Assembly: GCA_904419745.1 (NCBI GenBank)
Contig: CAJFSS010000008.1
Coordinates: 47,498 to 111,497 of the forward strand
Source of the DNA: Candidatus Pseudoruminococcus merdavium
GTDB lineage: Bacteria; Bacillota; Clostridia; Oscillospirales; Ruminococcaceae
DNA length: 64,000 nucleotides
Direction: 5' to 3'
Below are positions 35,103 through 43,923 of this stretch, piece after piece. The position numbers and the translations under genes are program-made. Within the stretch, counting starts at the first letter, position 1, and every line of letters starts with the position of its first letter. Below the pieces are notes generated by a model. That model was not told where the DNA came from. It saw nothing but the letters and a program-made list of their open reading frames with translations, and ran no database searches.

Positions 35103-37724
35103 ATGGCAGAAAAGAAAAATGCTCAGCCCAAAGCACAGCCTGTCGAGACGAAAGAGATGATCGACACCCTGGTTGCTAAGGCAAATGTCGCCCTTCACAA
35201 ATTTATGGAGCTCGACCAGGAGCAGGTAGACCATATTGTCCATGAGATGGCTCTTGCAGGACTCGATGCCCATGAAAAACTCGCCAAAATGGCTGTCGAA
35301 GAAACAGGCCGCGGCGTGTACGAGGATAAGGTCATCAAGAACATGTTCGCAACCGAATATATCTGGCATAGCATTAAGCACCAGAAAACTGTCGGAGTTC
35401 TGGATGAAAATGAGATGGAAGGTTATGTCGATGTTGCAGAGCCGGTAGGCGTTATCTGCGGCGTTACTCCGACAACCAACCCAACTTCTACCACGCTGTT
35501 TAAAAGCATTATCGCGATGAAAACCCGTAATCCGATTATCTTTGGGTTCCATCCATCTGCTCAGCAGTGCTCCAGAGAAGCTGCCCGTATTGTCTATGAG
35601 GCAGCGGTCAAGGCGGGTGCTCCGGAAGACTGTATCCAATGGATTGAGTATCCTTCCATTGAAGCCACCGGCCTTCTGATGAATCATCCGGGTGTAGCAA
35701 CGATCCTTGCAACCGGCGGCCCGGGAATGGTACAGGCTGCATATTCTGCTGGTAAACCGGCTCTTGGTGTTGGACCGGGTAATGTTCCGTGTTACATTGA
35801 GAAAACCTGTGATGTCGAGCGCGCATGTACTGACCTGATGCTCTCCAAGACCTTTGATAATGGTATGATCTGCGCTTCTGAGCAGGCTGCAATCGTTGAT
35901 AGGGAAATTAAAGACCAGTTTGAAAAGTATATGAAAGAAAATAACTGCTACTTCCTTAATCCGGAAGAGACCGAGAAGGTGACAAATTTTGTCATCAACC
36001 GTGAGAAAATGGCAGTAAATGCTCCGGTTGTTGGTAAACCCGCTTCCTGGATTGCAGAGCAGGCAGGTGTTAAAGTTCCGGAGAAGACCAAGATCCTCAT
36101 CGCTCCGTTGCCTTATCCTTCGAAAGAATTTCCACTCAGCTTGGAAAAACTCAGCCCAGTCCTTGCTTATTTTGTCTGCGACAGCACCGAGCAGGGCTTT
36201 GAATACGCTAATACTATGTTGGAACTCGGTGGCCTTGGCCATTCTGCGGTTATCCATACCGGAAACCCGGAACTTGCGGAAAAATATGGCACGGAGATGA
36301 GAGTTGGCCGTATTATTGTGAACTCTCCTTCTTCCCAGGGAGCAATTGGTGATATTTACAACACCAACACCCCGTCCTTGACCCTTGGCTGTGGTTCCTA
36401 TGGGAAAAACTCTGTTTCCCAGAACGTCTCCACTGTAAACCTGATCAACAAAAAGCGTATTGCCAAGAGGAGAGTCAACATGCAGTGGTTCAAGATTCCG
36501 CCAAAAATCTATTTTGAAGAGGATTCTATCCAGTATTTGGAGAAAATGCCGGATATTTCCCGTGCTTTCATTGTCACTGACCCGATGATGGTGAAACTCG
36601 GCAATGTCGACAAGATTCTCTACTACCTCAGAAAGAGAAGCGAATACTGCCACAGCGAAATTTACTCCGATGTTGAGCCGGATCCCTCTGTCGAATGCAT
36701 CATGCGCGGTGTAGAGGCAATGAAGGCGTTCCAGCCGGATGTTATCATTGCAATCGGCGGCGGTTCTGCAATCGACGCTGCAAAGGGTATGTGGCTGTTC
36801 TATGAGCATCCAGATACCTCCTTCGATGGCCTGAGACTGCGTTTCCTCGATATCAGAAAGAGAACTTTCTCCTTCCCGAAACTCGGCACTAAGACAAAAC
36901 TCGTCGCAATTCCGACCACTTCCGGTACCGGTTCTGAGGTCACCAGTTTCTCTGTCATCACTGATAAGAAGAACGGCAATATCAAGTATCCGCTTGCAGA
37001 CTATGAGTTGACCCCGGATGTTGCTATCATTGACCCGCAGTTCTGTATGTCCATGCCGAAATCCATTACTGCGGACACTGGTTTGGATGTCCTGACCCAT
37101 GCAATTGAGGCCTATGTTTCCACCATGGCTTCTGACTATACCGATGGTCTTGCTATCAAGGCAATTGAACTTGTCTTTGAGTATTTGCCAAGAGCTTACA
37201 GAAACGGCTCTGAGGATAAAGAAGCAAGAGAAAAAATGCACAACGCATCTGCAATTGCAGGTATGGCGTTTACCAACGCGTTCCTCGGCCTTAATCACTC
37301 CATGGCCCACAAGCTCGGCGGCGAGTTCCATATCCCGCATGGCCGTGCAAATGCACTTATTCTTCCGTATGAGATTGAGTACAACGCCCAGAAACCGACC
37401 AAGTTTGCTGCTTTCCCGAAATATAGCAAATATGTTGCGGATGAAAAGTATGCAAAGATTGCCCGTTATCTTGGCTTGCCAGCAAAAACAACAGAAGAGG
37501 GTGTAAAATCCCTTGTCAAGGCAATTCGTGACCTGATGAAGGAAACCGAACGCCCAATGTCCATTAAGGAATGCGGAATTGATGAGAATGTCTTTAAGAG
37601 CAAAGTGGAAGAACTTTCTTACAAAGCATTTGAAGACCAGTGTACTACCGCAAACCCGAGATATCCGCTTGTCAGTGAGATTCAGGAGCTTTACATGAAA
37701 GCTTACTACGGCGAAGAGAAATAA
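35103..37724 (+). CDS. adhE: Bifunctional acetaldehyde-CoA/alcohol dehydrogenase
   Basis: AdhE reduces acetyl-CoA to acetaldehyde and then ethanol, using two NADH. The aldehyde dehydrogenase domain (about residues 15-440) has the nucleophile in [11 protein letters not shown] and [11 protein letters not shown]. The iron alcohol dehydrogenase domain (about 460-865) has [30 protein letters not shown] and [20 protein letters not shown] with the metal-binding His residues. TGGAGG precedes the ATG. The family forms spirosomes. It has its own Rex-box promoter and terminator. Confidence 0.97.
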   Translation: MAEKKNAQPKAQPVETKEMIDTLVAKANVALHKFMELDQEQVDHIVHEMALAGLDAHEKLAKMAVEETGRGVYEDKVIKNMFATEYIWHSIKHQKTVGVLDENEMEGYVDVAEPVGVICGVTPTTNPTSTTLFKSIIAMKTRNPIIFGFHPSAQQCSREAARIVYEAAVKAGAPEDCIQWIEYPSIEATGLLMNHPGVATILATGGPGMVQAAYSAGKPALGVGPGNVPCYIEKTCDVERACTDLMLSKTFDNGMICASEQAAIVDREIKDQFEKYMKENNCYFLNPEETEKVTNFVINREKMAVNAPVVGKPASWIAEQAGVKVPEKTKILIAPLPYPSKEFPLSLEKLSPVLAYFVCDSTEQGFEYANTMLELGGLGHSAVIHTGNPELAEKYGTEMRVGRIIVNSPSSQGAIGDIYNTNTPSLTLGCGSYGKNSVSQNVSTVNLINKKRIAKRRVNMQWFKIPPKIYFEEDSIQYLEKMPDISRAFIVTDPMMVKLGNVDKILYYLRKRSEYCHSEIYSDVEPDPSVECIMRGVEAMKAFQPDVIIAIGGGSAIDAAKGMWLFYEHPDTSFDGLRLRFLDIRKRTFSFPKLGTKTKLVAIPTTSGTGSEVTSFSVITDKKNGNIKYPLADYELTPDVAIIDPQFCMSMPKSITADTGLDVLTHAIEAYVSTMASDYTDGLAIKAIELVFEYLPRAYRNGSEDKEAREKMHNASAIAGMAFTNAFLGLNHSMAHKLGGEFHIPHGRANALILPYEIEYNAQKPTKFAAFPKYSKYVADEKYAKIARYLGLPAKTTEEGVKSLVKAIRDLMKETERPMSIKECGIDENVFKSKVEELSYKAFEDQCTTANPRYPLVSEIQELYMKAYYGEEK

Positions 37725-37741
37725 TCGGTATTCATATTGAT

Positions 37742-37784
37742 AAAACCCTGGGGAATCCTATTCAGGATTCCCCAGGGTTTTGAT
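37742..37784 (+). terminator. Terminator of adhE
   Basis: An 18-bp perfect stem (37742-37759 with 37764-37781) ends in TTTT. Confidence 0.92.
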
Positions 37785-37919
37785 TTCCTCTTGAGAAAAC
37801 TTCAAAACAGAATAGAAAATAAATACCTGGATGAAAAAATACAATTAACCTGGGAAGAACAGAGCATTTTATCATCATTCAACAAAATTTCCCGGACCTA
37901 ATTTTTTGTGAATAAAGTA

Positions 37920-37948
37920 TTGACTTTTGCATGAATTCATAGTAAAGT
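37920..37948 (+). promoter_or_regulatory. Sigma-A promoter of the feo operon
   Basis: TTGACT (37920-37925) and TAAAGT (37943-37948) are 17 bp apart. Confidence 0.65.
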
Positions 37949-37957
37949 AATACACGC

Positions 37958-38013
37958 GGAGGTTAGTAGATGCTAACCTCCGATTAACGGACTGTAAGTT
38001 AGAATGTGCTAAC
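37958..38013 (+). promoter_or_regulatory. Two tandem GTTAG-N6-CTAAC operators before feoA
   Basis: GTTAGTAGATGCTAAC (37962-37977) lies in a longer palindrome with 9-bp arms (37958-37966, 37973-37981), and GTTAGAATGTGCTAAC is at 37998-38013. Both lie just downstream of the feo promoter, and a third copy precedes feoB. The form resembles DtxR/IdeR-type sites (TTAGG..CCTAA) more than a Fur box. The DtxR-family gene at the end of this operon is the obvious candidate binder. Confidence 0.7.
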
Positions 38014-38031
38014 CGAAAGGGGATAAGCGTT

Positions 38032-38286
38032 ATGATGGCAAAACAGCTGGATAGCGGGTACAATTCTGTAATACCCTTGACCATGGTAAACGCCGGGGAA
38101 AATGTGCGTGTCAAAATGATTCGAGGAAAAGATGAAACCCGCCGTTTTCTGGAAACTCTGGGCTTTACAGAAGACACAGAGGTTGCCGTAGTTGCGGAAC
38201 TGGGCGGAAATATGATTATCAATGTCAAAGGGACCAGGGTAGCAGTCAGTAAGACAATGGCAGCCAGAATCATGACTTGCTGTTAA
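38032..38286 (+). CDS. FeoA-domain protein 1
   Basis: This is an SH3-like FeoA domain of 84 residues (VIPLTMVNAGENVRVKMIRG, then RRFLETLGFTEDTEVAVV and MIINVKGTRVAVSKTMAARI). FeoA proteins interact with FeoB in ferrous iron uptake. It ends in two cysteines. AAAGGGGAT precedes the double ATG. Another FeoA gene follows after 25 bp. Confidence 0.9.
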   Translation: MMAKQLDSGYNSVIPLTMVNAGENVRVKMIRGKDETRRFLETLGFTEDTEVAVVAELGGNMIINVKGTRVAVSKTMAARIMTCC

Positions 38287-38311
38287 TTGTAATATAGGGG
38301 AGGATAACAAA

Positions 38312-38530
38312 ATGAAGACACTCAGAGATGTTGCGTGTGGCCAAACTGCAACTGTCAAGCGGCTTTATGGAGATGGTGCAGTCAAGCGCAGAATTATGGA
38401 CATGGGAATTACCAAGGGAACGGATATTTATGTAAGAAAAGTTGCTCCTCTTGGCGATCCAATTGAAGTAACCGTTCGCGGGTATGAGCTTTCTATCCGG
38501 AAATCGGAAGCGGAGAAGATTGAGGTTTAA
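38312..38530 (+). CDS. feoA: FeoA-domain protein 2
   Basis: This is a second, 72-residue FeoA protein with KRRIMDMGITKGTDIYVRKV and PIEVTVRGYELSIRKSEAEKI, the canonical form. It is only distantly similar to the first copy, so the two are not recent duplicates. Two FeoA genes before FeoB is a common clostridial layout. AGGGGAGGATAAC lies upstream. Confidence 0.92.
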   Translation: MKTLRDVACGQTATVKRLYGDGAVKRRIMDMGITKGTDIYVRKVAPLGDPIEVTVRGYELSIRKSEAEKIEV

Positions 38531-38549
38531 AAGGTGTTTGTACCTTATA

Positions 38550-38565
38550 GTTAGCTTTATCTAAC
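38550..38565 (+). promoter_or_regulatory. Third GTTAG-N6-CTAAC operator, between feoA and feoB
   Basis: GTTAGCTTTATCTAAC has the same arms and spacing as the two sites upstream of feoA. It lies 25 bp before the feoB start, so it could block an internal promoter or transcript elongation. Confidence 0.65.
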
Positions 38566-38590
38566 TTTTATATTTCGAGGAGGAATTACA

Positions 38591-40744
38591 TTGAGTATCA
38601 AAATCGCGCTCGCGGGGAACCCGAACTGCGGAAAAACGACAATGTTTAACGATCTAACAGGTTCCAGCCAATATGTTGGTAACTGGCCTGGCGTTACAGT
38701 TGAGAAAAAAGAGGGAAAGCTCCGTGGGCATAAAGATGTTGTAATTACGGATCTTCCGGGCATTTATTCCTTGTCTCCCTATACTTTAGAGGAGGTTGTC
38801 AGCCGTAATTACCTGATGCAAGAGCATCCAGATGCTATTATCAATTTGGTTGACGGTACCAATCTGGAAAGAAACCTCTATTTAACTACTCAAATTGTAG
38901 AGCTTGGTATTCCGGTTGTCATTGCCTTAAACATGATTGACCTTGTCAAGAAAAACGGAGATGTCATTGATATCAAGAAACTTGGAAAGGCTCTTGGCTG
39001 CGAAGTGATAGAGACTTCTGCATTGAAAGGCACAGGTTCCATGGAAGCTGCAAATAAGGCAATGGAACTCGCTAAAGCAAAAGCCGTGACCAAACCCCAG
39101 CATGAATTCAGTAAAACAGTAGAGGATGCTCTGCAGAGAATTAGTGATATCTGTACAGGCGCCGTCCCGGCCGACAATATGCGCTGGTATTCCGTAAAGT
39201 TATTTGAACGCGATGAGAAAATTATTGAACAACTCGGTCTTCCAAAATCCATTTTGAGTTCCATTGAGGCAGTTGTTAAAGAGACGGAAGAAAAACTCGA
39301 CGACGACTCCGAAAGTATTATCACAAATGAGCGTTATTCATACATAGCAAAACTGATGAAGGATTGCGTGAAAAAGAAAAAACGCACAATGACCACTTCC
39401 GATAAAATTGACCAGATAGTTACAAACCGGTGGCTTGCGCTCCCAATTTTTGCAGTGGTCATGTTTATTGTATATTTTGTCTCTGTTTCCTGGCTTGGAA
39501 CAATTGTCACTGACTGGACCAATGATGTGTTCTTTGCAGAATGGATTCAGCCAGCCGTTCAGAGTGGCCTGGAGGGTATCGGTGCTGCTGACTGGTTAGT
39601 TGGCCTGATAGTTGACGGTATTATTGGCGGCGTTGGCGCTGTCCTGGGATTTGTGCCCCAGATGTTGATCTTGTTTTTCTTCCTCTCCATTTTGGAGGAC
39701 TGTGGTTATATGGCACGTGTTGCCTTTATCATGGACCGTATTTTCCGTAAATTCGGCCTGTCCGGTAAGAGCTTTATCCCAATGCTCATCAGCTCCGGTT
39801 GTGGCGTCCCAGGTGTTATGGCTACCAAAACCATTGAAAATGAAAAAGACCGTCGTATGACCATTATGACCACCACCTTTATTCCCTGTGGTGCAAAACT
39901 CCCGGTCATCGCCTTGATTGGCGGAGCAATGTTCCCGAATATCCCTTGGATGGCTCCTGCCATGTATTTCATGGGAATTCTTGTGGTTATTATCTCCGGT
40001 ATTATCCTGAAGAAAACAAAGATGTTTGCAGGCGATCCTGCTCCATTTGTTATGGAACTTCCACAATATCATCTTCCGGCCGCAAAAGGCGTCCTCATTC
40101 ATATGTGGGAACGTGCAAAGGCCTTCATGATCAAGGCTGGTACTGTCATTTTTGTTGCATGTGGCCTCATCTGGTTCCTGTCAAGCTTTGGTTTTACTTC
40201 CGAAGGGTTTGGTATGGTCGAAGAATCCGAAAGCTTGCTTGCTGTAATCGGTAACTTTATTGCCCCAATTTTTGTTCCGCTTGGATTTGGGAACTGGCAG
40301 GCAGCGGTTGCCACAGTTTCTGGCCTAGTTGCAAAAGAAAACGTTGTCGGCACCATGGGCGTACTGCTTGGTCTTGGTGCAGATGTTGCAGAAGACGATC
40401 CAGGCTTGCTCGCACAGATTGCAGCAATGTTTCCGTATGGTGCGGCTGCACTCTCCTTCTTGGTGTTCAATCTCCTCTGCGCACCTTGCTTTGCTGCAAT
40501 CGGTGCTATTAGAAGAGAAATGGCCAGCGCCAAATGGACCATGTTTGCAATTGGCTACCAAACCGTACTTGCTTACTGTGTTGCACTTATGATTAACCAA
40601 CTCGGTGGACTTATCTTCGGTGGCGTCACCTTTGGAATTGGGTCTATTGTTGCCATTGTTATTTTGGCTTTCCTGCTTTTCCTGCTGTTCCGTCCGAATC
40701 CGGAGAAAAGGGTTCAACATTCTTCCAACAAAGTCACCGCTTAA
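38591..40744 (+). CDS. feoB: Ferrous iron transporter FeoB
   Basis: The 717-residue protein has an N-terminal GTPase domain: GNPNCGKTT at 9-17, DLPGIYSLSPY and NMID. A helical insertion and about eight membrane helices follow, with the gate segment SGCGVPGVMATKTIENEKD. It imports Fe2+ across the cytoplasmic membrane. It starts at TTG (38591) with GAGGAGGAATTACA upstream. It is the main transporter of this operon. Confidence 0.96.
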   Translation: MSIKIALAGNPNCGKTTMFNDLTGSSQYVGNWPGVTVEKKEGKLRGHKDVVITDLPGIYSLSPYTLEEVVSRNYLMQEHPDAIINLVDGTNLERNLYLTTQIVELGIPVVIALNMIDLVKKNGDVIDIKKLGKALGCEVIETSALKGTGSMEAANKAMELAKAKAVTKPQHEFSKTVEDALQRISDICTGAVPADNMRWYSVKLFERDEKIIEQLGLPKSILSSIEAVVKETEEKLDDDSESIITNERYSYIAKLMKDCVKKKKRTMTTSDKIDQIVTNRWLALPIFAVVMFIVYFVSVSWLGTIVTDWTNDVFFAEWIQPAVQSGLEGIGAADWLVGLIVDGIIGGVGAVLGFVPQMLILFFFLSILEDCGYMARVAFIMDRIFRKFGLSGKSFIPMLISSGCGVPGVMATKTIENEKDRRMTIMTTTFIPCGAKLPVIALIGGAMFPNIPWMAPAMYFMGILVVIISGIILKKTKMFAGDPAPFVMELPQYHLPAAKGVLIHMWERAKAFMIKAGTVIFVACGLIWFLSSFGFTSEGFGMVEESESLLAVIGNFIAPIFVPLGFGNWQAAVATVSGLVAKENVVGTMGVLLGLGADVAEDDPGLLAQIAAMFPYGAAALSFLVFNLLCAPCFAAIGAIRREMASAKWTMFAIGYQTVLAYCVALMINQLGGLIFGGVTFGIGSIVAIVILAFLLFLLFRPNPEKRVQHSSNKVTA

Positions 40745-40785
40745 TCTAGAAAAATGTTTATGACGTCTCATGGGAGGGATTCATC

Positions 40786-41004
40786 ATGTTAGAGTGGCTT
40801 GCTGCAAATGCCGCAACAATAATTATCAGCGCAGTTCTTTTTGTTCTGATGGCTCTGGCGATCCGCTATCTGTGGAAGACCTCCAGAAGAGGAGGGTGCG
40901 TTGGATGTTCGGAATGTTCCAAGGGCTGTGGTGGATGCTGCCATTGTGTTTCCAAAACACAGGCAGGTTCCGCCAAGCATCGCCGTCCGCATGCATTGTC
41001 TTAG
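40786..41004 (+). CDS. FeoB-associated Cys-rich membrane protein
   Basis: The 72-residue protein has one membrane helix (about residues 8-30) and then RRGGCVGCSECSKGCGGCCHC, a cysteine cluster that may bind iron. The type is commonly encoded directly after feoB. GGGAGGG precedes the ATG; the gene lies 42 bp after feoB. Confidence 0.88.
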   Translation: MLEWLAANAATIIISAVLFVLMALAIRYLWKTSRRGGCVGCSECSKGCGGCCHCVSKTQAGSAKHRRPHALS

Positions 41005-41022
41005 GAAAAGGAGATTGACACG

Positions 41023-41412
41023 ATGCTCTCCTCAGCAAAGAAACGGTATCTCCTTGCAGCTTACGAATTGGCAGACGATATTAGCAAAGGAGTACGCTCG
41101 AAAGATATTGCAGACAGGCTCTGTGTCCAACGCCCCAGTGCTTCTAAAATGATCCATGCGCTATGCGAAGAAGGTCTGTTTGATAAGGAATATTATGGAA
41201 AAGTCCATTTTACGCCTGAAGGACTCCGATATGCAAATCGCTTGTATACGGACTATCTGTTACTCTTTGAGTATTTTGACGGGAAACTTTCTTTACAAGA
41301 ACAAAATGCCCGGCGTGATGCGGTAACCTGCCTCTGTGATCTATCTGAAGAGGGAAGACAGAGTATTATCTCCCTTGTTCTTTCCCAACAGACAGCGAAC
41401 AAATCGGAATAA
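41023..41412 (+). CDS. DtxR/MntR-family metal-dependent regulator, short form
   Basis: The 129-residue protein has a winged helix (AAYELADDISKGVRSKDIAD, then RLCVQRPSASKMIHALCEEGL) and a helical region where dimerisation and metal sites lie. Several usual metal ligands are not obvious, and there is no SH3-like C-terminal domain. GGAAAAGGAGA precedes the ATG. As the last gene of the feo operon it probably senses Fe2+ and binds the GTTAG-N6-CTAAC sites. Confidence 0.75.
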   Translation: MLSSAKKRYLLAAYELADDISKGVRSKDIADRLCVQRPSASKMIHALCEEGLFDKEYYGKVHFTPEGLRYANRLYTDYLLLFEYFDGKLSLQEQNARRDAVTCLCDLSEEGRQSIISLVLSQQTANKSE

Positions 41413-41447
41413 TTACCATATTCCATTCCTTTGAATTTTTTCGCCAA

Positions 41448-41485
41448 AACCCCCTTTCAGGGATATCCCTGAAGGGGGGTTATAT
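41448..41485. terminator. Bidirectional terminator after the feo operon
   Basis: AACCCCCTTTCAGGG pairs with CCCTGAAGGGGGGTT with a tiny loop. The convergent APH-like gene ends at 41485. Confidence 0.8.
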
Positions 41486-42381
41486 TAATACCAGTTTGGA
41501 ATTAGATTTTCAAAATTTTGATACCATTCACAGAGAATGAGTGCATTATTCTGGACGGCTTCCATTTCTTGAATTCCTTGTACGCTGGCCCATGCAAAGG
41601 CAGATAGAGTATCCAAGGCAAGATAAAAGGCGATTGTTTCAAAAAATGGTGAGGGGATTTGTTTGCCGGCAAAATACCCGTCAATTTGTCCGGCGGCAAA
41701 GGGAATACTGAGATTGTAGGACATTGGGAGGGAACAGAAATCACACCAAGGATCCCCGATTTGATGAGAAAATCCAGTAACGGCAACCGTCTGGTGGGCG
41801 GTAATGATCAGGTTTTTCGGCTGGAAATCCCCATGTAACACTCGAATTGGACGCTGTTCTATTTCAAGGGGTATTTTTTCTGCCAGGCCAAGAAATAGTT
41901 TTTCCTGTTCCAAATGTTTTCCACAGCGTTCATATGCGGAAAGTGTGTCGTCTATTATTTGTCCAAAATATTCTTTCCAGTCAAAAGAAGTCGGAGGGGA
42001 TAATTCATGAATTTTTGCGAGAATTTGACCGGCACTGTATCCCAGCTGATATTGTCTTGCTGTGGTGAGAGAAGGGATTACCTGGTTGCTCGGAGCTCCT
42101 TCGATCTCTTCGCTTAAAAAATAAAGAAACTTTCCGTTTTTGCTTTTTCCGAACCCTTCCGGGCGGGACATGGGAATTCCATGCGAATACAGTCGTTTCA
42201 AGAAACGAAATTCTGCTTTTTTTCTTTCGTATTCCTTACATGGGCTGAGTGTGAGTAAAAGGGGAGAACCGGTTTTCCGTTCTACATGGTATGTTTGCTC
42301 CAAGGGGGATGATCCCCCTATCAGTTGCAGGTCTTTAAAAAAATAGGAGCCGGGTATTTCATTTAGTAATTCCCCCATCAT
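41485..42381 (-). CDS. Aminoglycoside phosphotransferase-like protein
   Basis: The 298-residue protein has the APH/choline kinase Brenner motif VLHGDFQPKNLI near residue 194, and IGDPWCDF shortly after. The Asp usually found in the following IDF-like motif appears as Thr (AVTGFSHQIGDPW). That residue normally binds Mg, so activity is doubtful. A sugar, amino-alcohol or small-molecule kinase is the nearest family role; antibiotic resistance cannot be inferred. GGAGGGG precedes the start. Confidence 0.8.
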   Translation of the reverse strand: MMGELLNEIPGSYFFKDLQLIGGSSPLEQTYHVERKTGSPLLLTLSPCKEYERKKAEFRFLKRLYSHGIPMSRPEGFGKSKNGKFLYFLSEEIEGAPSNQVIPSLTTARQYQLGYSAGQILAKIHELSPPTSFDWKEYFGQIIDDTLSAYERCGKHLEQEKLFLGLAEKIPLEIEQRPIRVLHGDFQPKNLIITAHQTVAVTGFSHQIGDPWCDFCSLPMSYNLSIPFAAGQIDGYFAGKQIPSPFFETIAFYLALDTLSAFAWASVQGIQEMEAVQNNALILCEWYQNFENLIPNWY

Positions 42382-42650
42382 AAAATCCCCTCCATTTTGA
42401 CAGATATGGTAAGATCAGTATTCCCATTTAATATCCCAAAAATCCATAAACAGAGGAAACGATACGAATAGAAAGAGGTTTTCTGCAAAAAATAGAAAAG
42501 GTTGGTTTTCTTATAAAATTGTACTTTTGGAAATACTGATTTTCTATAAAGATGCCGCCCATATCCAGCGAAATTCCGGATATGGGCGGCATTGCAAGTC
42601 ATTTTATTGGTTGGATTTTGGTTTAAGGCTTCTATATCCTTGATTTGCGG
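42382..42650. other. Intergenic region with one large hairpin
   Basis: There is no gene. A 15-bp perfect stem (42552-42566 with 42578-42592) probably ends the leftward membrane-protein transcript, although its T tract is poor. The rest is AT-rich and must hold the promoter of the APH-like gene. Confidence 0.5.
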
Positions 42651-43580
42651 TCAGTTAGATGTTTCGAAATCCCCAGCGCCTCCTCCGGTTCTTTCATAGA
42701 CAAAACTCTCGGTTTCCTCCATGGATACGGGGCAAAGCAGAAGGGAGCCTCCAGGCAAGATCGTGTCATTTTGATCCAGGGTACAGTTTTCACCGAGGGA
42801 AAGGGAGTACAGTGGAATGCCGTCTTTAGTACAGAGGGTTAGGGAAGTGGTACCAAACTGGACGCAATTTTCCGATGAAAATGAAAGCCGCTTTGTTCCA
42901 TCGCTGCTGGTCAAAGTAATGCCATAGGCATCGGCTTCCAGTGGCGGGGCAGGCTGTCCTTCGTCTGTATTATTCCAAGTTCCGCGGATTGCATTGAGTA
43001 CATAAAAATAGGAAATACCGTTTCCACGCTCCCCGTAGGTCCTGGTATATTGATGAATTTCATCATTTTTTGAACGGTAAGTAATGGTACAGATATCGGA
43101 GGTAATCCACTGGAATTTCATATCTCCATAAGCGGGATAGGGAAACTCATCGCCTGGTTTTGCGAGCACCCACAGGATCGGATTGCGGTAGATCCTGGTG
43201 TTCCCGGTTTCCTTTTCCTGTTTCACGATCAGTTGATGGCCTGCATCCGGGGAAAAGCGTACTTCTGTCCGGTGGGAAGTGCCCAACAAGAAAAAGAAGA
43301 TGAGATTTATCATAAACAGGAGAAGAAAACCGGAGAGTATAGCGAGAAGCACTCTTTTTTTCGGAAAGAAGAAACAAAAAAGGGAAAAAGAAATACTGAC
43401 GAGAATTACCCCGTTTAGAAAAAAAGGCATGCCATCGTAAATATATTCTATCCCATACGGCAGCAGGACAGCGTAATAGACAACCTGTAGCAAGACAAGC
43501 AGAGCGCTGACAGCGGCAAGAACCCATCCGAAAATTTTGCGGAAAGAGGGACGGCGTCTGGTATACAAAAGATTTTTCAT
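42651..43580 (-). CDS. Membrane protein of unknown function
   Basis: Three predicted membrane helices lie in the first ~110 residues (GWVLAAVSALLVLLQVVYYA, then FFLNGVILVSISFSLFCFFF, then VLLAILSGFLLLFMINLIFF). A soluble domain of about 200 residues with beta-type sequence follows. I do not recognise a family. The ATG at 43580 has GGAGGAG upstream. Both neighbouring intergenic regions are long, so it appears to be a single-gene unit. Confidence 0.7.
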   Translation of the reverse strand: MKNLLYTRRRPSFRKIFGWVLAAVSALLVLLQVVYYAVLLPYGIEYIYDGMPFFLNGVILVSISFSLFCFFFPKKRVLLAILSGFLLLFMINLIFFFLLGTSHRTEVRFSPDAGHQLIVKQEKETGNTRIYRNPILWVLAKPGDEFPYPAYGDMKFQWITSDICTITYRSKNDEIHQYTRTYGERGNGISYFYVLNAIRGTWNNTDEGQPAPPLEADAYGITLTSSDGTKRLSFSSENCVQFGTTSLTLCTKDGIPLYSLSLGENCTLDQNDTILPGGSLLLCPVSMEETESFVYERTGGGAGDFETSN

Positions 43581-43867
43581 AAATTCTCCTCCGGAAGGAA
43601 CTTTCACTAGAAATCATATAAATGATTCCAGTTTTTGAAATTTGGAGTTGTGAGTGGCTTTACAGGTAGAATCAGCGAAAGGATAACCTCAACAGGAAAA
43701 CAATACTAACACACTTTTCAAAGATAACATGGTTGAGGTTCTTTTACAAGGACTACAACCCCACATGATAATGATTATAACATAATTTCAAAAAAGGGCA
43801 GTGGGGATTACGATTTTATCATCTTAAAGTGAAAGAAAAAATCCTATTGGTAGAGGAAAATTAGAAA
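43581..43867. other. Intergenic region with PerR/Fur-like box
   Basis: No gene is seen. TGATAATGATTATAA (43766-43780) differs by one base from both the PerR consensus TTATAAT-N-ATTATAA and the Fur consensus TGATAAT-N-ATTATCA. It lies about 190 bp upstream of the membrane-protein gene. No clear promoter was identified. Confidence 0.35.
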
Positions 43868-43897
43868 AACAGGCGGATGGAATTCCATCCGCCTGTT
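43868..43897 (-). terminator. Terminator of nagA
   Basis: A 30-bp perfect palindrome is followed by TTTTTCT on the minus strand. Confidence 0.85.
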
Positions 43898-43923
43898 ATG
43901 AGAACCATAGAAAAGTGAAAATT

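Noticed and set aside
35067..37340. A 757-codon open frame on the minus strand
   Set aside because: It is the antisense shadow of adhE; the composition is not protein-like and it lacks a ribosome binding site.
41485..42381. Aminoglycoside resistance gene
   Set aside because: Only the general APH fold is visible, a key Asp is missing, and there is no mobile context.
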